From NCBI RefSeq assembly GCF_039523435.1, contig NZ_BAAAFH010000022.1:1029892-1093891 (forward strand): DNA of 64,000 nt, written 5' to 3'. Below, one piece after another: positions 52,045 to 60,697 of the stretch; the first letter of the stretch is position 1; every line of letters starts with the position of its first letter. The DNA comes from Wandonia haliotis. GTDB lineage: Bacteria > Bacteroidota > Bacteroidia > Flavobacteriales_D > Crocinitomicaceae. Position numbers and translations under genes: made by a program. Under the pieces are notes generated by a model, which was not told the DNA's origin, did not search any database, and worked only from the letters and a program-made list of their open reading frames with translations.

Positions 52045-52743
52045 ATGAGTAAATCAGTACTAATTAAGTCCTCTTTAGCCAAGAAATACTGGATGGCATT
52101 GACAGGACTGTTTCTGTGTTTGTTTTTAGTAGGTCACCTTGCCGGAAACTTACAATTGTTCATTTCAGGAGAAGAAGGAAAACTTCAGTTCAATGAATAT
52201 GCCCTATTCATGACATCAAACCCGGCTGTCAAAATACTAAGTTACCTTACGTACTTCAGTATTTTATTTCACGCAATTGACGGTATTTTGCTTACCGTAG
52301 CGAACAGAAAGGCACGCCCGGTAAAGTATGCTAACTCTAATCCCGGAGCGAATTCTACGTGGTATTCACGCAGCATGGCAGTGTTGGGGACAGCGATTCT
52401 TGTCTTCATCGTTGTACACATGCAGAATTTCTGGTGGCGTATGCATTTCGGAGACCTTCCTGTAGATACTGCCGGAAACAAAGATTTGTACCAGGTTGTA
52501 ATGGATTTCTTTAATCCTGCTGTTAACAGCACAGCAATTGTAGCGATGCTTCTTTACGTTGTTGCGATGTTTGCTCTTGCATTCCACCTGATGCACGGTT
52601 TCCAAAGTGCATTCCAAAGTTTGGGACTTCGCCACAAGAAGTATACGCCCGCTATTCAGAAATTGGGAACAGCATTCGCTGTTATTGTCCCATTGGCGTT
52701 TGCAGCGATCCCCGTTTATTTGTTTTTATCTCAACAATCTTAA
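52045..52743 (+). CDS. sdhC: Succinate dehydrogenase cytochrome b subunit
   Basis: A 232-residue membrane subunit with five helices, of the b558 type found in Bacteroidota and Bacillota; it anchors complex II, holds heme b (histidines in LVGHLAG, LFHAIDG, VVHMQNF and FHLMHG) and passes electrons to menaquinone. A single-subunit anchor replaces SdhC/SdhD. The two following genes encode the flavoprotein and iron-sulfur subunits. The same proteins can run as a fumarate reductase; direction cannot be told from sequence. Confidence 0.94.
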   Translation: MSKSVLIKSSLAKKYWMALTGLFLCLFLVGHLAGNLQLFISGEEGKLQFNEYALFMTSNPAVKILSYLTYFSILFHAIDGILLTVANRKARPVKYANSNPGANSTWYSRSMAVLGTAILVFIVVHMQNFWWRMHFGDLPVDTAGNKDLYQVVMDFFNPAVNSTAIVAMLLYVVAMFALAFHLMHGFQSAFQSLGLRHKKYTPAIQKLGTAFAVIVPLAFAAIPVYLFLSQQS

Positions 52744-52756
52744 TCCATAAACAGAT

Positions 52757-54760
52757 ATGAGTACATTGGATTCAAAAATACCAGCAGGTTCATTAGACAA
52801 AAAATGGACTGATTATAAAAATAAAGTAGCCCTTGTAAACCCGGCAAATAAGCGACTGATAGATGTGATCGTAATCGGATCAGGTCTTGCAGGATCTTCT
52901 GCAGCTGCTTCGTTGGCTGAGATGGGGTATAATGTTAAAGTATTCTGCTTTCAGGATTCACCGCGTCGTGCTCACTCTATTGCAGCACAGGGAGGAATCA
53001 ACGCAGCAAAAAACTATAAAAATGACGGTGACTCAACGTTCCGTCTTTTCTATGATACAATTAAAGGTGGTGACTACCGCGCTCGTGAAGCAAATGTTCA
53101 CCGTCTGGCAGAAGTAAGTGCAAACATCATTGACCAGTGTGTTGCTCAGGGTGTTCCTTTCGCTCGCGAATACGGCGGACTTCTGGACAACCGTTCTTTT
53201 GGTGGAGTACAGGTACAACGTACATTCTACGCAGCCGGGCAAACCGGACAGCAGCTTTTGTTAGGTGCGTATTCGGCACTTTCAAAAGAAATTTCAAAGG
53301 GTACAGTTAAGATGTATAATCGTCATGAGATGATGGACATCGTTAAAATTGATGGTAAAGCCAGAGGAATTATTGCACGTAACCTTGTAACCGGAGAAAT
53401 TGAGCGTCACTCAGGACACGCAGTACTTCTATGTTCCGGTGGGTACGGAAACGTATTCTTCCTTTCTACGAACGCAATGGGAAGTAATGTAGGTGCGGCA
53501 TGGAAAGCATATAAAAAAGGAGCATTCTTCGGAAATCCTTGCTTTACACAGATTCACCCTACTTGTATCCCGGTTTCAGGAGATCACCAAAGTAAGCTGA
53601 CGCTGATGTCAGAGTCACTTCGTAATGACGGTCGTATCTGGGTTCCTAAAAAGATCGAAGATGCGAAAGCCATTCAGCAAGGTCAAAAGAAAGCAAATGA
53701 TATAGCAGAAGAAGACCGTGATTATTACCTGGAAAGACGTTACCCTGCATTTGGTAACCTGGTTCCCCGTGATGTAGCTTCGCGTGCAGCCAAGGAAAGA
53801 TGTGATGCCGGATTTGGTGTAAACCCAACCGGGCAGGCTGTTTTCCTTGATTATGCCGCTGCTATTGAGCGATACGGTAAGATTGAGGCTAATAAACACA
53901 ACATTGTCAATCCGGATAAAACAACAATTATCAAACTAGGTAAAGATGTTGTGAAAGAGAAATACGGAAACCTGTTTGATATGTATATGCAGATCACTGG
54001 TGACAACCCGTATGAAACTCCGATGAAAATTTATCCGGCAGTACACTACACAATGGGTGGACTTTGGGTGGATTATGAATTAATGACAACTGTTCCCGGT
54101 TTATACGCCCTTGGAGAAGCTAACTTTAGTGACCACGGAGCAAACCGACTTGGGGCCTCTGCTTTGATGCAGGGTCTGGCAGACGGATATTTCGTTATTC
54201 CTTACACAGTAGGATCTTATTTATCAAAAGACATTCGTACAGGAAAAATTCCAACGGACACTCCTGAGTTTGAAGCAGCAGAAAAAGAAGTTAAAGATCG
54301 TATCGACAAACTTATTGCTAACAAAGGAACAAAACCTGTTGACTACTTCCACAAACGTCTTGGAAAAGTAATGTGGGATAAATGTGGTATGGCACGTAAT
54401 GAACAAGGTCTTAAAGAGGCGATCGAAGAAATAAGTGTTATACGTGCAGAATTCTGGGAAAACGTTCGTGTTCCGGGATCTGCAAATGAATTCAACCCTG
54501 AATTGGACAAAGCAGGACGCGTTGCTGACTTCCTTGAATTAGGAGAATTAATGTGTCTGGATGCACTGACAAGAAGAGAGTCTTGTGGTGGACACTTCCG
54601 TGAAGAGTCCCAAACTGACGAAGGGGAGGCTCTTCGTGACGATGAAAACTATGCCTTTGTTTCTGCATGGGAATTTACCGGCGACGGTCAGGAACCCAAA
54701 ATGAACAAAGAGGAATTGGTATTCGAAAACGTAAAACTGGTTCAACGAAGCTACAAGTAA
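52757..54760 (+). CDS. sdhA: Succinate dehydrogenase flavoprotein subunit
   Basis: A 667-residue subunit with covalent FAD: the ADP-binding VIGSGLAGSSAAASL (36-50), the histidine that carries FAD in RRAHSIAAQGG, the capping-domain substrate site HPTCIPVSGDHQ, and the C-terminal GANRLGASALMQGLADG. It oxidises succinate to fumarate. About 70 residues longer than proteobacterial SdhA, as usual for this group. It starts 13 bases after sdhC. No stop or frame problem seen. Confidence 0.96.
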   Translation: MSTLDSKIPAGSLDKKWTDYKNKVALVNPANKRLIDVIVIGSGLAGSSAAASLAEMGYNVKVFCFQDSPRRAHSIAAQGGINAAKNYKNDGDSTFRLFYDTIKGGDYRAREANVHRLAEVSANIIDQCVAQGVPFAREYGGLLDNRSFGGVQVQRTFYAAGQTGQQLLLGAYSALSKEISKGTVKMYNRHEMMDIVKIDGKARGIIARNLVTGEIERHSGHAVLLCSGGYGNVFFLSTNAMGSNVGAAWKAYKKGAFFGNPCFTQIHPTCIPVSGDHQSKLTLMSESLRNDGRIWVPKKIEDAKAIQQGQKKANDIAEEDRDYYLERRYPAFGNLVPRDVASRAAKERCDAGFGVNPTGQAVFLDYAAAIERYGKIEANKHNIVNPDKTTIIKLGKDVVKEKYGNLFDMYMQITGDNPYETPMKIYPAVHYTMGGLWVDYELMTTVPGLYALGEANFSDHGANRLGASALMQGLADGYFVIPYTVGSYLSKDIRTGKIPTDTPEFEAAEKEVKDRIDKLIANKGTKPVDYFHKRLGKVMWDKCGMARNEQGLKEAIEEISVIRAEFWENVRVPGSANEFNPELDKAGRVADFLELGELMCLDALTRRESCGGHFREESQTDEGEALRDDENYAFVSAWEFTGDGQEPKMNKEELVFENVKLVQRSYK

Positions 54761-54793
54761 GGTATTTGTCGAATCATTAAAAAAACGAAAGAG

Positions 54794-55546
54794 ATGAAAT
54801 TAACATTGAAAATCTGGCGACAAAAAAGCGCTAATGATAAAGGTAAGATTGTAAACTACCCCATCGACAATATTTCACCTGATATGTCCTTTCTTGAGAT
54901 GTTGGATGTATTAAATGATCAGTTGGTTGAACAAGGTGAAGAGCCTGTAGCATTTGACCACGATTGCCGCGAGGGTATTTGCGGAATGTGTTCATTATAT
55001 ATCAATGGTCGTGCTCACGGACCTCAGTCGGGTGTTACTACCTGTCAGCTACACATGCGTTCTTTTAAAGACGGAGATACGATTTATATCGAACCATGGA
55101 GAGCAAAAGGATTTCCGGTAATCAAGGATCTTGTAGTAGACCGCTCTGCGTTTGACCGTATTATTCAGGCAGGAGGTTATATTTCCGTTAATACGGGAGC
55201 GGCACAAGATGCCAACTCTATTCCTGTTCCTAAACAAGATGCAGATGATGCGTTTGCTGCTGCAACTTGTATCGGATGTGGGGCATGTGTGGCTACCTGT
55301 AAAAATGCTTCTGCCATGCTTTTTGTATCGGCAAAAGTATCTCAGTTTGCACTACTTCCGCAGGGTCGTGTAGAAGCTGAACAACGTGTATTAAATATGG
55401 TTTCTCAAATGGATGAAGAAGGTTTCGGAAACTGTACAAATACAGGAGCTTGTGAGGTAGAGTGTCCTAAAGGGATCTCTCTTTCTAATATCGCACGAAT
55501 GAACCGTGAGTTTATGAAAGCTTCGCTGACAACTACTGAAAAATAA
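54794..55546 (+). CDS. sdhB: Succinate dehydrogenase iron-sulfur subunit
   Basis: A 250-residue subunit with three clusters: a [2Fe-2S] site at Cys58, Cys63, Cys66, Cys84 (CREGICGMC); a [4Fe-4S] site at Cys159, Cys162, Cys165, Cys169 (CIGCGACVATC); and a third site with Cys214, Cys220, Cys224 (CTNTGACEVEC), as for the [3Fe-4S] cluster. It carries electrons from SdhA to the heme subunit. Followed by a strong terminator. Confidence 0.96.
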   Translation: MKLTLKIWRQKSANDKGKIVNYPIDNISPDMSFLEMLDVLNDQLVEQGEEPVAFDHDCREGICGMCSLYINGRAHGPQSGVTTCQLHMRSFKDGDTIYIEPWRAKGFPVIKDLVVDRSAFDRIIQAGGYISVNTGAAQDANSIPVPKQDADDAFAAATCIGCGACVATCKNASAMLFVSAKVSQFALLPQGRVEAEQRVLNMVSQMDEEGFGNCTNTGACEVECPKGISLSNIARMNREFMKASLTTTEK

Positions 55547-55569
55547 CAGAAATTCTTTCAGATAAAGTG

Positions 55570-55598
55570 AAGGGGAATTCGAACGAATTCCCCTTTTT
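55570..55598 (+). terminator. Intrinsic terminator of the sdh operon
   Basis: A 12-bp perfect stem (arms 55570-55581 and 55584-55595; each arm reads AAGGGGAATTCG or its complement) with a 2-base loop, followed by T. It ends the sdhCAB transcript. Confidence 0.85.
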
Positions 55599-55694
55599 GC
55601 TACTCCATATTTTAAATACAAAGTATGGGTAAAGTAAAAGGCGACACGGTAAACCGCATCGCCCTCCACGTTTTCGATTATAGATAAAATTTAT

Positions 55695-56501
55695 TTACCA
55701 GGTAAAAGACAATCCAAACGAAACAGCGTTTGCTCTTTGCGTAACAGATGTCTCAAATAAAGGAACCAGGTTATAACTACCGAATATACCCCAGTTTCTG
55801 TATCCTAAACGCAATGTTGCGTCCAACTTAAAGGGATTAAGGAAAAACGATCCTCTTTCCACGTATTTATATACTTCACCATTCTGTTTCGACTTCCTTT
55901 TAACATCCGAACCGATACGTACACCCGCCAAAACACCGAAAGCAATGTGTATATTCTTTCTGTAATCATCACTGGTGTTTACCTGAAATAAAACCGGAAG
56001 TTGCAAATAGCCAACCAACAAACGATTTCTCGTGTAATTCCAAACTGTATCCAGCTCAGCTGTCATCTCATTGTCCAGGTAGTTAAAATCAATCATATAG
56101 TTTCTCTTGAAACCATAATGTACGGCATTAAAACCGATACCGCTGACAAATCCAAAATGGTGCTTCGCAATTGGGAAATAATGTTCAAAAAGATTCACAT
56201 TGAATGTCCAAGAAGCCGACGGATCATTTTCCAGATAATCGGCCCCTGTAAAAGAGGTACCTCCGGAAGAATTCAACAGCATCCCCACACCAATATCTAA
56301 CCCGGACCAATGTGCATACTTATGATCTCCGAGAATCTTATCCTTTCTCCGGTATCTGTTGTAGTACCCTTGATCTTTGCCATTCTTTTCAATGGCTATC
56401 GTCATATTTGAGTCTCCCAGTTTGATTTTTGTAGTATCGGCTTCCTGACCGTATCCCGTAAATACACTACCGCACAAAAAGAGGAAAAGCAATTTTCTCA
56501 T
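55695..56501 (-). CDS. Outer-membrane beta-barrel protein
   Basis: A 268-residue protein with a signal peptide (LLFLFLCGSVFTGYG) and a PorT-like beta-barrel: alternating hydrophobic strands, Gly/aromatic rich, last residues FGLSFTW, an aromatic terminus used for outer-membrane assembly. Residues 28-60 are a charged periplasmic segment. It starts within the last 4 bases of the anti-sigma gene (ATGA-type overlap), so is coupled to it and may be the regulated or sensing part of the sigma system. Confidence 0.8.
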   Translation of the reverse strand: MRKLLFLFLCGSVFTGYGQEADTTKIKLGDSNMTIAIEKNGKDQGYYNRYRRKDKILGDHKYAHWSGLDIGVGMLLNSSGGTSFTGADYLENDPSASWTFNVNLFEHYFPIAKHHFGFVSGIGFNAVHYGFKRNYMIDFNYLDNEMTAELDTVWNYTRNRLLVGYLQLPVLFQVNTSDDYRKNIHIAFGVLAGVRIGSDVKRKSKQNGEVYKYVERGSFFLNPFKLDATLRLGYRNWGIFGSYNLVPLFETSVTQRANAVSFGLSFTW

Positions 56502-57580
56502 TTCTTCTTGTTTTCTTTTTTGTTCTCGTCGTCGTCTTTATTATTCTTGGAAAAGATTGATTTGACAAAACTTACGGTAAAGCGACCTATTCGTACATAA
56601 AATGCATCATTCTCCCGCTTCAACTCAACACTTTCATCAATCTTAATGGTTACTTTGTTCACAAGGGAAGAGGATTTCAGATCCTCCTGCTCTTCAGACA
56701 TAGCTGTAATATAACTAGGCTCCTCGCTAATATCAGCAGGAGTTTTCTCCTGTTGCAGAGTTTCTGTTTGTAAGGCGATCACATCCGTATTAAGATGTTG
56801 GTCTAATGTGATATTATCTACTTGCTTCAATCGGGGTAGTGCAGCATCCTCCATGTAATTTGTACGTGCATTATCCAAAGTATTGTCTGCCAGCCAGACC
56901 ATTTTTTCTTCTCCCGAATTAATTGAGTTTTGAGGAGTGTTTTTCCCGCCATCCCCGATAACGATCTCTTCATTCAACAGATTTTCAGACCCAACATCAG
57001 GTAATTCTTCGGCGACAAACTGTCCTCCTACATCCCGAGTTGACACTCCTCCTTCGTTCACATACGCCATGCGCTCAGAAGAGTATAGCGACGGATTATC
57101 ATTTCTGAAAAAAGTCCACATAAACAAAACAGCTGCTGCGACTCCTGAAAAACGCAGTAACCATGGCATGACACGAACAGGTGCTTCCTGCATCAATAGT
57201 GCTTTTCTTGAAAACTCTTCTGCTCCCGGTTTAAGCGCAATCGACCGCATGAGTTTATACTCGTCCCTGCATTGCTCATTTTTCTCTATCATCACAGAAA
57301 GTTGCTTTTCTTCATTTGGTTGAGCAACATTTTCTGTTACTGAGATAATAAGGTTCAAAAGGTTTTCTTCGCTTTCTTCCTTATACAAAGTATTTTTGCG
57401 ACGGTTAGGAACATGACTGGTTAAGAGAACAGGCGTCGTATCCATTTCCTCCAGATCAGCTTCCAGATCAGAATTGTCTGATAAAAAATCAAACAACTCT
57501 TCAGCCAGTTCCGAGGACAGTCTCCCTTCACTTAAATCCAGTAAAAAGGCTTCATAGTTATTTCGCGTAATTCTTTTCAT
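56498..57580 (-). CDS. Probable anti-sigma factor (single-span membrane protein)
   Basis: A 360-residue protein. Residues 1-136 are soluble and acidic, probably cytoplasmic (no clear Zn-binding HxxxCxxC motif); a membrane helix spans 138-158 (WLLRFSGVAAAVLFMWTFF); the rest is an extracytoplasmic, Ser/Asp/Glu-rich region with a lysine-rich C-terminus (DDDENKKENKKK). It sits between an ECF sigma factor and an outer-membrane barrel with 4-base overlaps on both sides, which is the standard place for an anti-sigma factor. Assignment is inferred from context and topology. Confidence 0.7.
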   Translation of the reverse strand: MKRITRNNYEAFLLDLSEGRLSSELAEELFDFLSDNSDLEADLEEMDTTPVLLTSHVPNRRKNTLYKEESEENLLNLIISVTENVAQPNEEKQLSVMIEKNEQCRDEYKLMRSIALKPGAEEFSRKALLMQEAPVRVMPWLLRFSGVAAAVLFMWTFFRNDNPSLYSSERMAYVNEGGVSTRDVGGQFVAEELPDVGSENLLNEEIVIGDGGKNTPQNSINSGEEKMVWLADNTLDNARTNYMEDAALPRLKQVDNITLDQHLNTDVIALQTETLQQEKTPADISEEPSYITAMSEEQEDLKSSSLVNKVTIKIDESVELKRENDAFYVRIGRFTVSFVKSIFSKNNKDDDENKKENKKK

Positions 57581-58068
57581 CGTTCGTCTAACACATAATC
57601 TATTTTTCTCAAATACTCTCTCAAATTTTTTCGCGCCCTGAAAATATACACCTTCACCTGCGACTCATTCAACGACAAAATCTCTCCTATCTCCTCGTAA
57701 CTGTAACCCTCATAATCCCGCAGCAGTATCGCACTCTGTTGAATCTGGGGCAATCGTTCCAACGCATTGTTCAGAATCTCCTGTAAGTCCGTCTGTTTCT
57801 GAAAGCTCTTTTGTTCCGACTGAATTTCTTCGCTGTAGCAAATCCTGGCGTCTTTTCTTATGTAGTCTATCATCGTTCGATAGGCCGCCTGAAAAAAATA
57901 ACTCTTGGCTTTAGCAAATGAAATATCTTCAACTTTTACCCAGACTTTTTCAAAAACATCCTGGACAATATCCTCCGCTTTCTCAACATTCTTTATGTGT
58001 TTTAAAACGAACCGATAGATATTATCGGAGTAGTCTCTTACACAAATGTTGTATTCGCTTACTGTCAT
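57577..58068 (-). CDS. ECF-type RNA polymerase sigma factor
   Basis: A 163-residue sigma-70 ECF factor: region 2 with DIVQDVFEKVW and SYFFQAAYRTMIDYIRK, and region 4 with LPQIQQSAILLRDYEGYSYE and SLNESQVKVYIFRARKNLRE. It lacks regions 1 and 3. First gene of a coupled sigma/anti-sigma/barrel operon on the minus strand; promoter targets are not predictable here. The preceding 245 bases (58069-58313) are AT-rich and hold only the divergent idi promoter. Confidence 0.92.
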   Translation of the reverse strand: MTVSEYNICVRDYSDNIYRFVLKHIKNVEKAEDIVQDVFEKVWVKVEDISFAKAKSYFFQAAYRTMIDYIRKDARICYSEEIQSEQKSFQKQTDLQEILNNALERLPQIQQSAILLRDYEGYSYEEIGEILSLNESQVKVYIFRARKNLREYLRKIDYVLDER

Positions 58069-58280
58069 TCGATTTTGTTCTCGTTTTTACTGAGACGGAT
58101 TACGTCTTCTTTTGTTACAGGATTATTAACAAATTTAACAATTAATTGTGGACAACGCCTCCCAACAGTTTCTGTCCACCCTGTTTTTCTTTCGGTTTAA
58201 GGGAGTATATTCCACTCTCAAAAACAGGAATAATCTACCCAAGTCTTCCCAACAGCTTCTAAAAATAGAATCAATTGTAT

Positions 58281-58288
58281 TACCTTTG
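58281..58288 (+). promoter_or_regulatory. -7 promoter element for idi
   Basis: TACCTTTG matches TAnnTTTG. It lies between the in-frame TTG at 58275 and the GTG at 58314, which shows that GTG is the true start. Predicted leader about 22 bases. Confidence 0.5.
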
Positions 58289-58313
58289 TCTATCACAATC
58301 AAATTCGAAAAAC

Positions 58314-58835
58314 GTGGAAGAACAAGTAGTCCTTGTAGACAGAAGTGATAATCCCATCGGGCTGATGGGAAAAACAGAAGCGCATGAAAAAGGTCTTTTG
58401 CACCGTGCCTTTTCTGTTTTTGTGGTGAATGATAAGGGAGAGGTCCTTTTACAGAAACGTGCCGATTCCAAGTATCATTCAGGAGGATTGTGGACGAACA
58501 CCTGCTGCAGCCATCCAAGAGACGGCGAGGAAATTATCGAAGCAGGAAAACGACGTCTGCAGGAAGAAATGGGGTTTGTGGTAGATCTTACTTATGCCTA
58601 TCCCTTTATCTACAGAGCAGAATTGGATAAAGGTATGACCGAACATGAATTTGACCATGTAATGACAGGTGTTTTTAATGGCGAACCTGTTCCTAACCCT
58701 GAAGAAGTGGGAGACTGGAAATTTATGGCATGGGAGGATCTCGTTGATGACATGAAAAATAATCCTGAGAATTACACGGCATGGTTCCGTATCATTATGC
58801 AGGAAAATGCAGACGAAATAAAAAAATACTTATAG
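58314..58835 (+). CDS. idi: Isopentenyl-diphosphate delta-isomerase, type I
   Basis: Idi interconverts isopentenyl and dimethylallyl diphosphate, feeding isoprenoid and quinone synthesis. The 173-residue enzyme has the Nudix-type fold: active-site cysteine in NTCCSHP (Cys65), the Nudix-like AGKRRLQEEMGF, and the catalytic glutamate in TEHEFDHV. I use the GTG at 58314; the ORF is open further up to a TTG at 58275 but that lies before the promoter. It is followed by queD after 54 bases on the same strand. Confidence 0.93.
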   Translation: MEEQVVLVDRSDNPIGLMGKTEAHEKGLLHRAFSVFVVNDKGEVLLQKRADSKYHSGGLWTNTCCSHPRDGEEIIEAGKRRLQEEMGFVVDLTYAYPFIYRAELDKGMTEHEFDHVMTGVFNGEPVPNPEEVGDWKFMAWEDLVDDMKNNPENYTAWFRIIMQENADEIKKYL

Positions 58836-58841
58836 TCATAC

Positions 58842-58864
58842 ACTCCCGCTCTTTTGGCGGGAGT
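58842..58864 (+). other. GC-rich hairpin between idi and queD
   Basis: ACTCCCGC (58842-58849) pairs with GCGGGAGT (58857-58864), 7-base loop TCTTTTG. It is not followed by a T-run, so it is not a classical terminator; it may stabilise or process the mRNA. Confidence 0.5.
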
Positions 58865-58889
58865 TGTTATATACATAAAAAAGGGAGTT

Positions 58890-59294
58890 ATGAAAGTATG
58901 CAGACGGGAGACTTTCAATGCAGCACATCGGTTGTATAATCCGACATGGTCGGAGGAAAAGAACGACGAAGTCTTTGGTCTTTGCAATAACCCCAATTAT
59001 CACGGACACAATTACGTACTGGAAGCCTGGGTAGAGGGAGAAATAGATCCCGACACCGGGTATGTCATCGATATGAAGACACTGAAACAATATATCCGGG
59101 AAGAAGTGATTGAACCCTTTGATCACAGAAACTTAAACCTTGACGTACCCGAATTTGCACAGTTAAATCCTACTGCAGAACACATTGCGATTGTTATCTG
59201 GAACAAGCTCAGGAAAAGACTTTCATCCCGACTTGAACTAACGGTACGTTTGTACGAAACAGAACGAAATATTGTAGAATACAACGGAAAGTAA
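58890..59294 (+). CDS. 6-carboxy-tetrahydropterin/6-pyruvoyl-tetrahydropterin synthase family
   Basis: A 134-residue enzyme of the QueD/PTPS family. The zinc ligands are His13 (NAAHRLY), His38 and His40 (NYHGHNY); the catalytic cysteine is Cys32 (FGLCNNPN), and the end has YETERN with the substrate-binding glutamate. QueD makes 6-carboxy-tetrahydropterin for queuosine and PTPS makes tetrahydrobiopterin precursors; the two cannot be separated here, and no other queuosine gene is in the window. ATG 58890 starts the conserved KVCRRETFNAAH. Confidence 0.85.
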   Translation: MKVCRRETFNAAHRLYNPTWSEEKNDEVFGLCNNPNYHGHNYVLEAWVEGEIDPDTGYVIDMKTLKQYIREEVIEPFDHRNLNLDVPEFAQLNPTAEHIAIVIWNKLRKRLSSRLELTVRLYETERNIVEYNGK

Positions 59295-59301
59295 GCACTA
59301 T

Positions 59302-60051
59302 TTACTCCCCGATCAGAAAGATGAAATTCTGCTGTGTATGATTCAACGGATCAAAAGGCACCAAAATCCCGTTCTCAACCACATTGATTGTATAGCCTAA
59401 CCCTGTTAGTAAATCAAAACATTTTACCCGGTTCTCGTTGTCCCATAATTCGGCATAAATAACCGGGTGTGTCCGTTGTATTATTTCAATTCCCCCGCGA
59501 AGTGCGAAAAACTCAAAATTTTCAACGTCCAGTTTAATAGCATCTACCTGTTCTTGTGGGAAAAGTGTATCCAACTTTGTACACTGCACTTCAAACTCAT
59601 CTCCCTCGTTCCATTCGGTAATACTTTCATGTTTGACATGACTCAACCCTTGCATACGGGTTTTTCCCTGAACGGGGAGCACCATTTTGACGGTTTTTTC
59701 TTCGTCACCCACCGCCAGTTCATGCACCTCTACATTTTTTAGTCGGTAGCGACGAATATTAGCGTATAGAACAGCCAGGTTATCCGGTATAGGTTCTATG
59801 GCATGAATCGTTGCAGCAGGAAACTTCTTCCCCAAATGCACCGTCATAATCCCCAAATTGGCACCTATATCAAGGATTGTAGCAGGATGTTTCAACAGGT
59901 CAACAAACGCAAAGAAGTCGGCTTCTTTCTTGTCTTTGCGAAGTGTGACAATTTTAAAACGGGAAAAAACAATCAGATAACGCCTAAAACCAAGCATTCT
60001 CTGCAATAGATATTTAATTCCGTTTTTCACAACCAGCAAAATAGGGCGCAA
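59302..60051 (-). CDS. FkbM-family methyltransferase
   Basis: A 249-residue SAM-dependent methyltransferase of the FkbM type. The SAM motif is ILDIGANLGIMTVHL with AIEPIPDN (second strand) and DAIKLDVENFEFFALRGG near the C-terminus, a typical FkbM signature. Family members O-methylate sugars or polyketides; here it might act on a cell-surface glycan, but the target is unknown. It lies 77 bases after ruvC on the same strand and may be cotranscribed. Confidence 0.82.
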   Translation of the reverse strand: MRPILLVVKNGIKYLLQRMLGFRRYLIVFSRFKIVTLRKDKKEADFFAFVDLLKHPATILDIGANLGIMTVHLGKKFPAATIHAIEPIPDNLAVLYANIRRYRLKNVEVHELAVGDEEKTVKMVLPVQGKTRMQGLSHVKHESITEWNEGDEFEVQCTKLDTLFPQEQVDAIKLDVENFEFFALRGGIEIIQRTHPVIYAELWDNENRVKCFDLLTGLGYTINVVENGILVPFDPLNHTQQNFIFLIGE

Positions 60052-60128
60052 ATGTACATAAACTGTTTATGTAGTACAAGAAAAAAGGACTGACTTGCAT
60101 TTTCTTTCATCACCACCCGGTCGGGTAG

Positions 60129-60683
60129 TTATCTTTTTCGTTCCGGATTCTGCGTAAGAAAAGATTTCCAGTCTTTTGAACCTGCCTTATTATTCTCTCC
60201 GATCCCTTTGGAAAAATAGTGACAAACAGCCGCAGCAAGACCATCTGTTGCATCAAGATATTTTGGCATTTCCGGAAAATTCAGCAGCGTTTGCAACATA
60301 GCCGCTACCTGTTCCTTGGATGCATTACCACTTCCGGTAATACTCTGTTTGATCCGCTTTGGGGTGTACTCTTCGTACGGCACATTCTTGCTCAAGGCAG
60401 CCGCTATGGCAACGCCCTGGGCACGCCCCAACTTTAACATAGACTGCACATTCTTTCCGAAGAAAGGAGCTTCGATAGCCATTTCATCCGGTTTATACTC
60501 CCTGATAATTTCCTCTACCCGATCGTAAATTCGTTTCAGCTTATCCGGTTGGTTTCCCAGTTTATGTAGGTGAATCACGCCAAAATTGAGTAAACTGAGC
60601 TTCTTCCCCTGCACATGCACTAACCCATACCCCAAAACGGTAGTACCCGGGTCAATTCCAAGAATTATTTTATCTTCAACCAT
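60129..60683 (-). CDS. ruvC: Holliday junction resolvase RuvC
   Basis: RuvC cuts Holliday junctions together with RuvAB. The 184-residue protein has the catalytic acids Asp11 (ILGIDPGTTVLGYG), Glu71 (MAIEAPFFGKN), Asp144 and Asp147 (YLDATDGLAAAVCHYF), which match the family set. It starts 14 bases from the divergent flippase-like gene, so their promoters overlap. ruvA and ruvB are not in the window. Confidence 0.96.
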   Translation of the reverse strand: MVEDKIILGIDPGTTVLGYGLVHVQGKKLSLLNFGVIHLHKLGNQPDKLKRIYDRVEEIIREYKPDEMAIEAPFFGKNVQSMLKLGRAQGVAIAAALSKNVPYEEYTPKRIKQSITGSGNASKEQVAAMLQTLLNFPEMPKYLDATDGLAAAVCHYFSKGIGENNKAGSKDWKSFLTQNPERKR

Positions 60684-60697
60684 TATTTTAAGCTACT

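Noticed and set aside
52045..55546. Fumarate reductase operon instead of succinate dehydrogenase
   Set aside because: Sequence alone cannot tell direction in this b558-type group; I kept the sdh naming because it is the usual one for Bacteroidota of this type.
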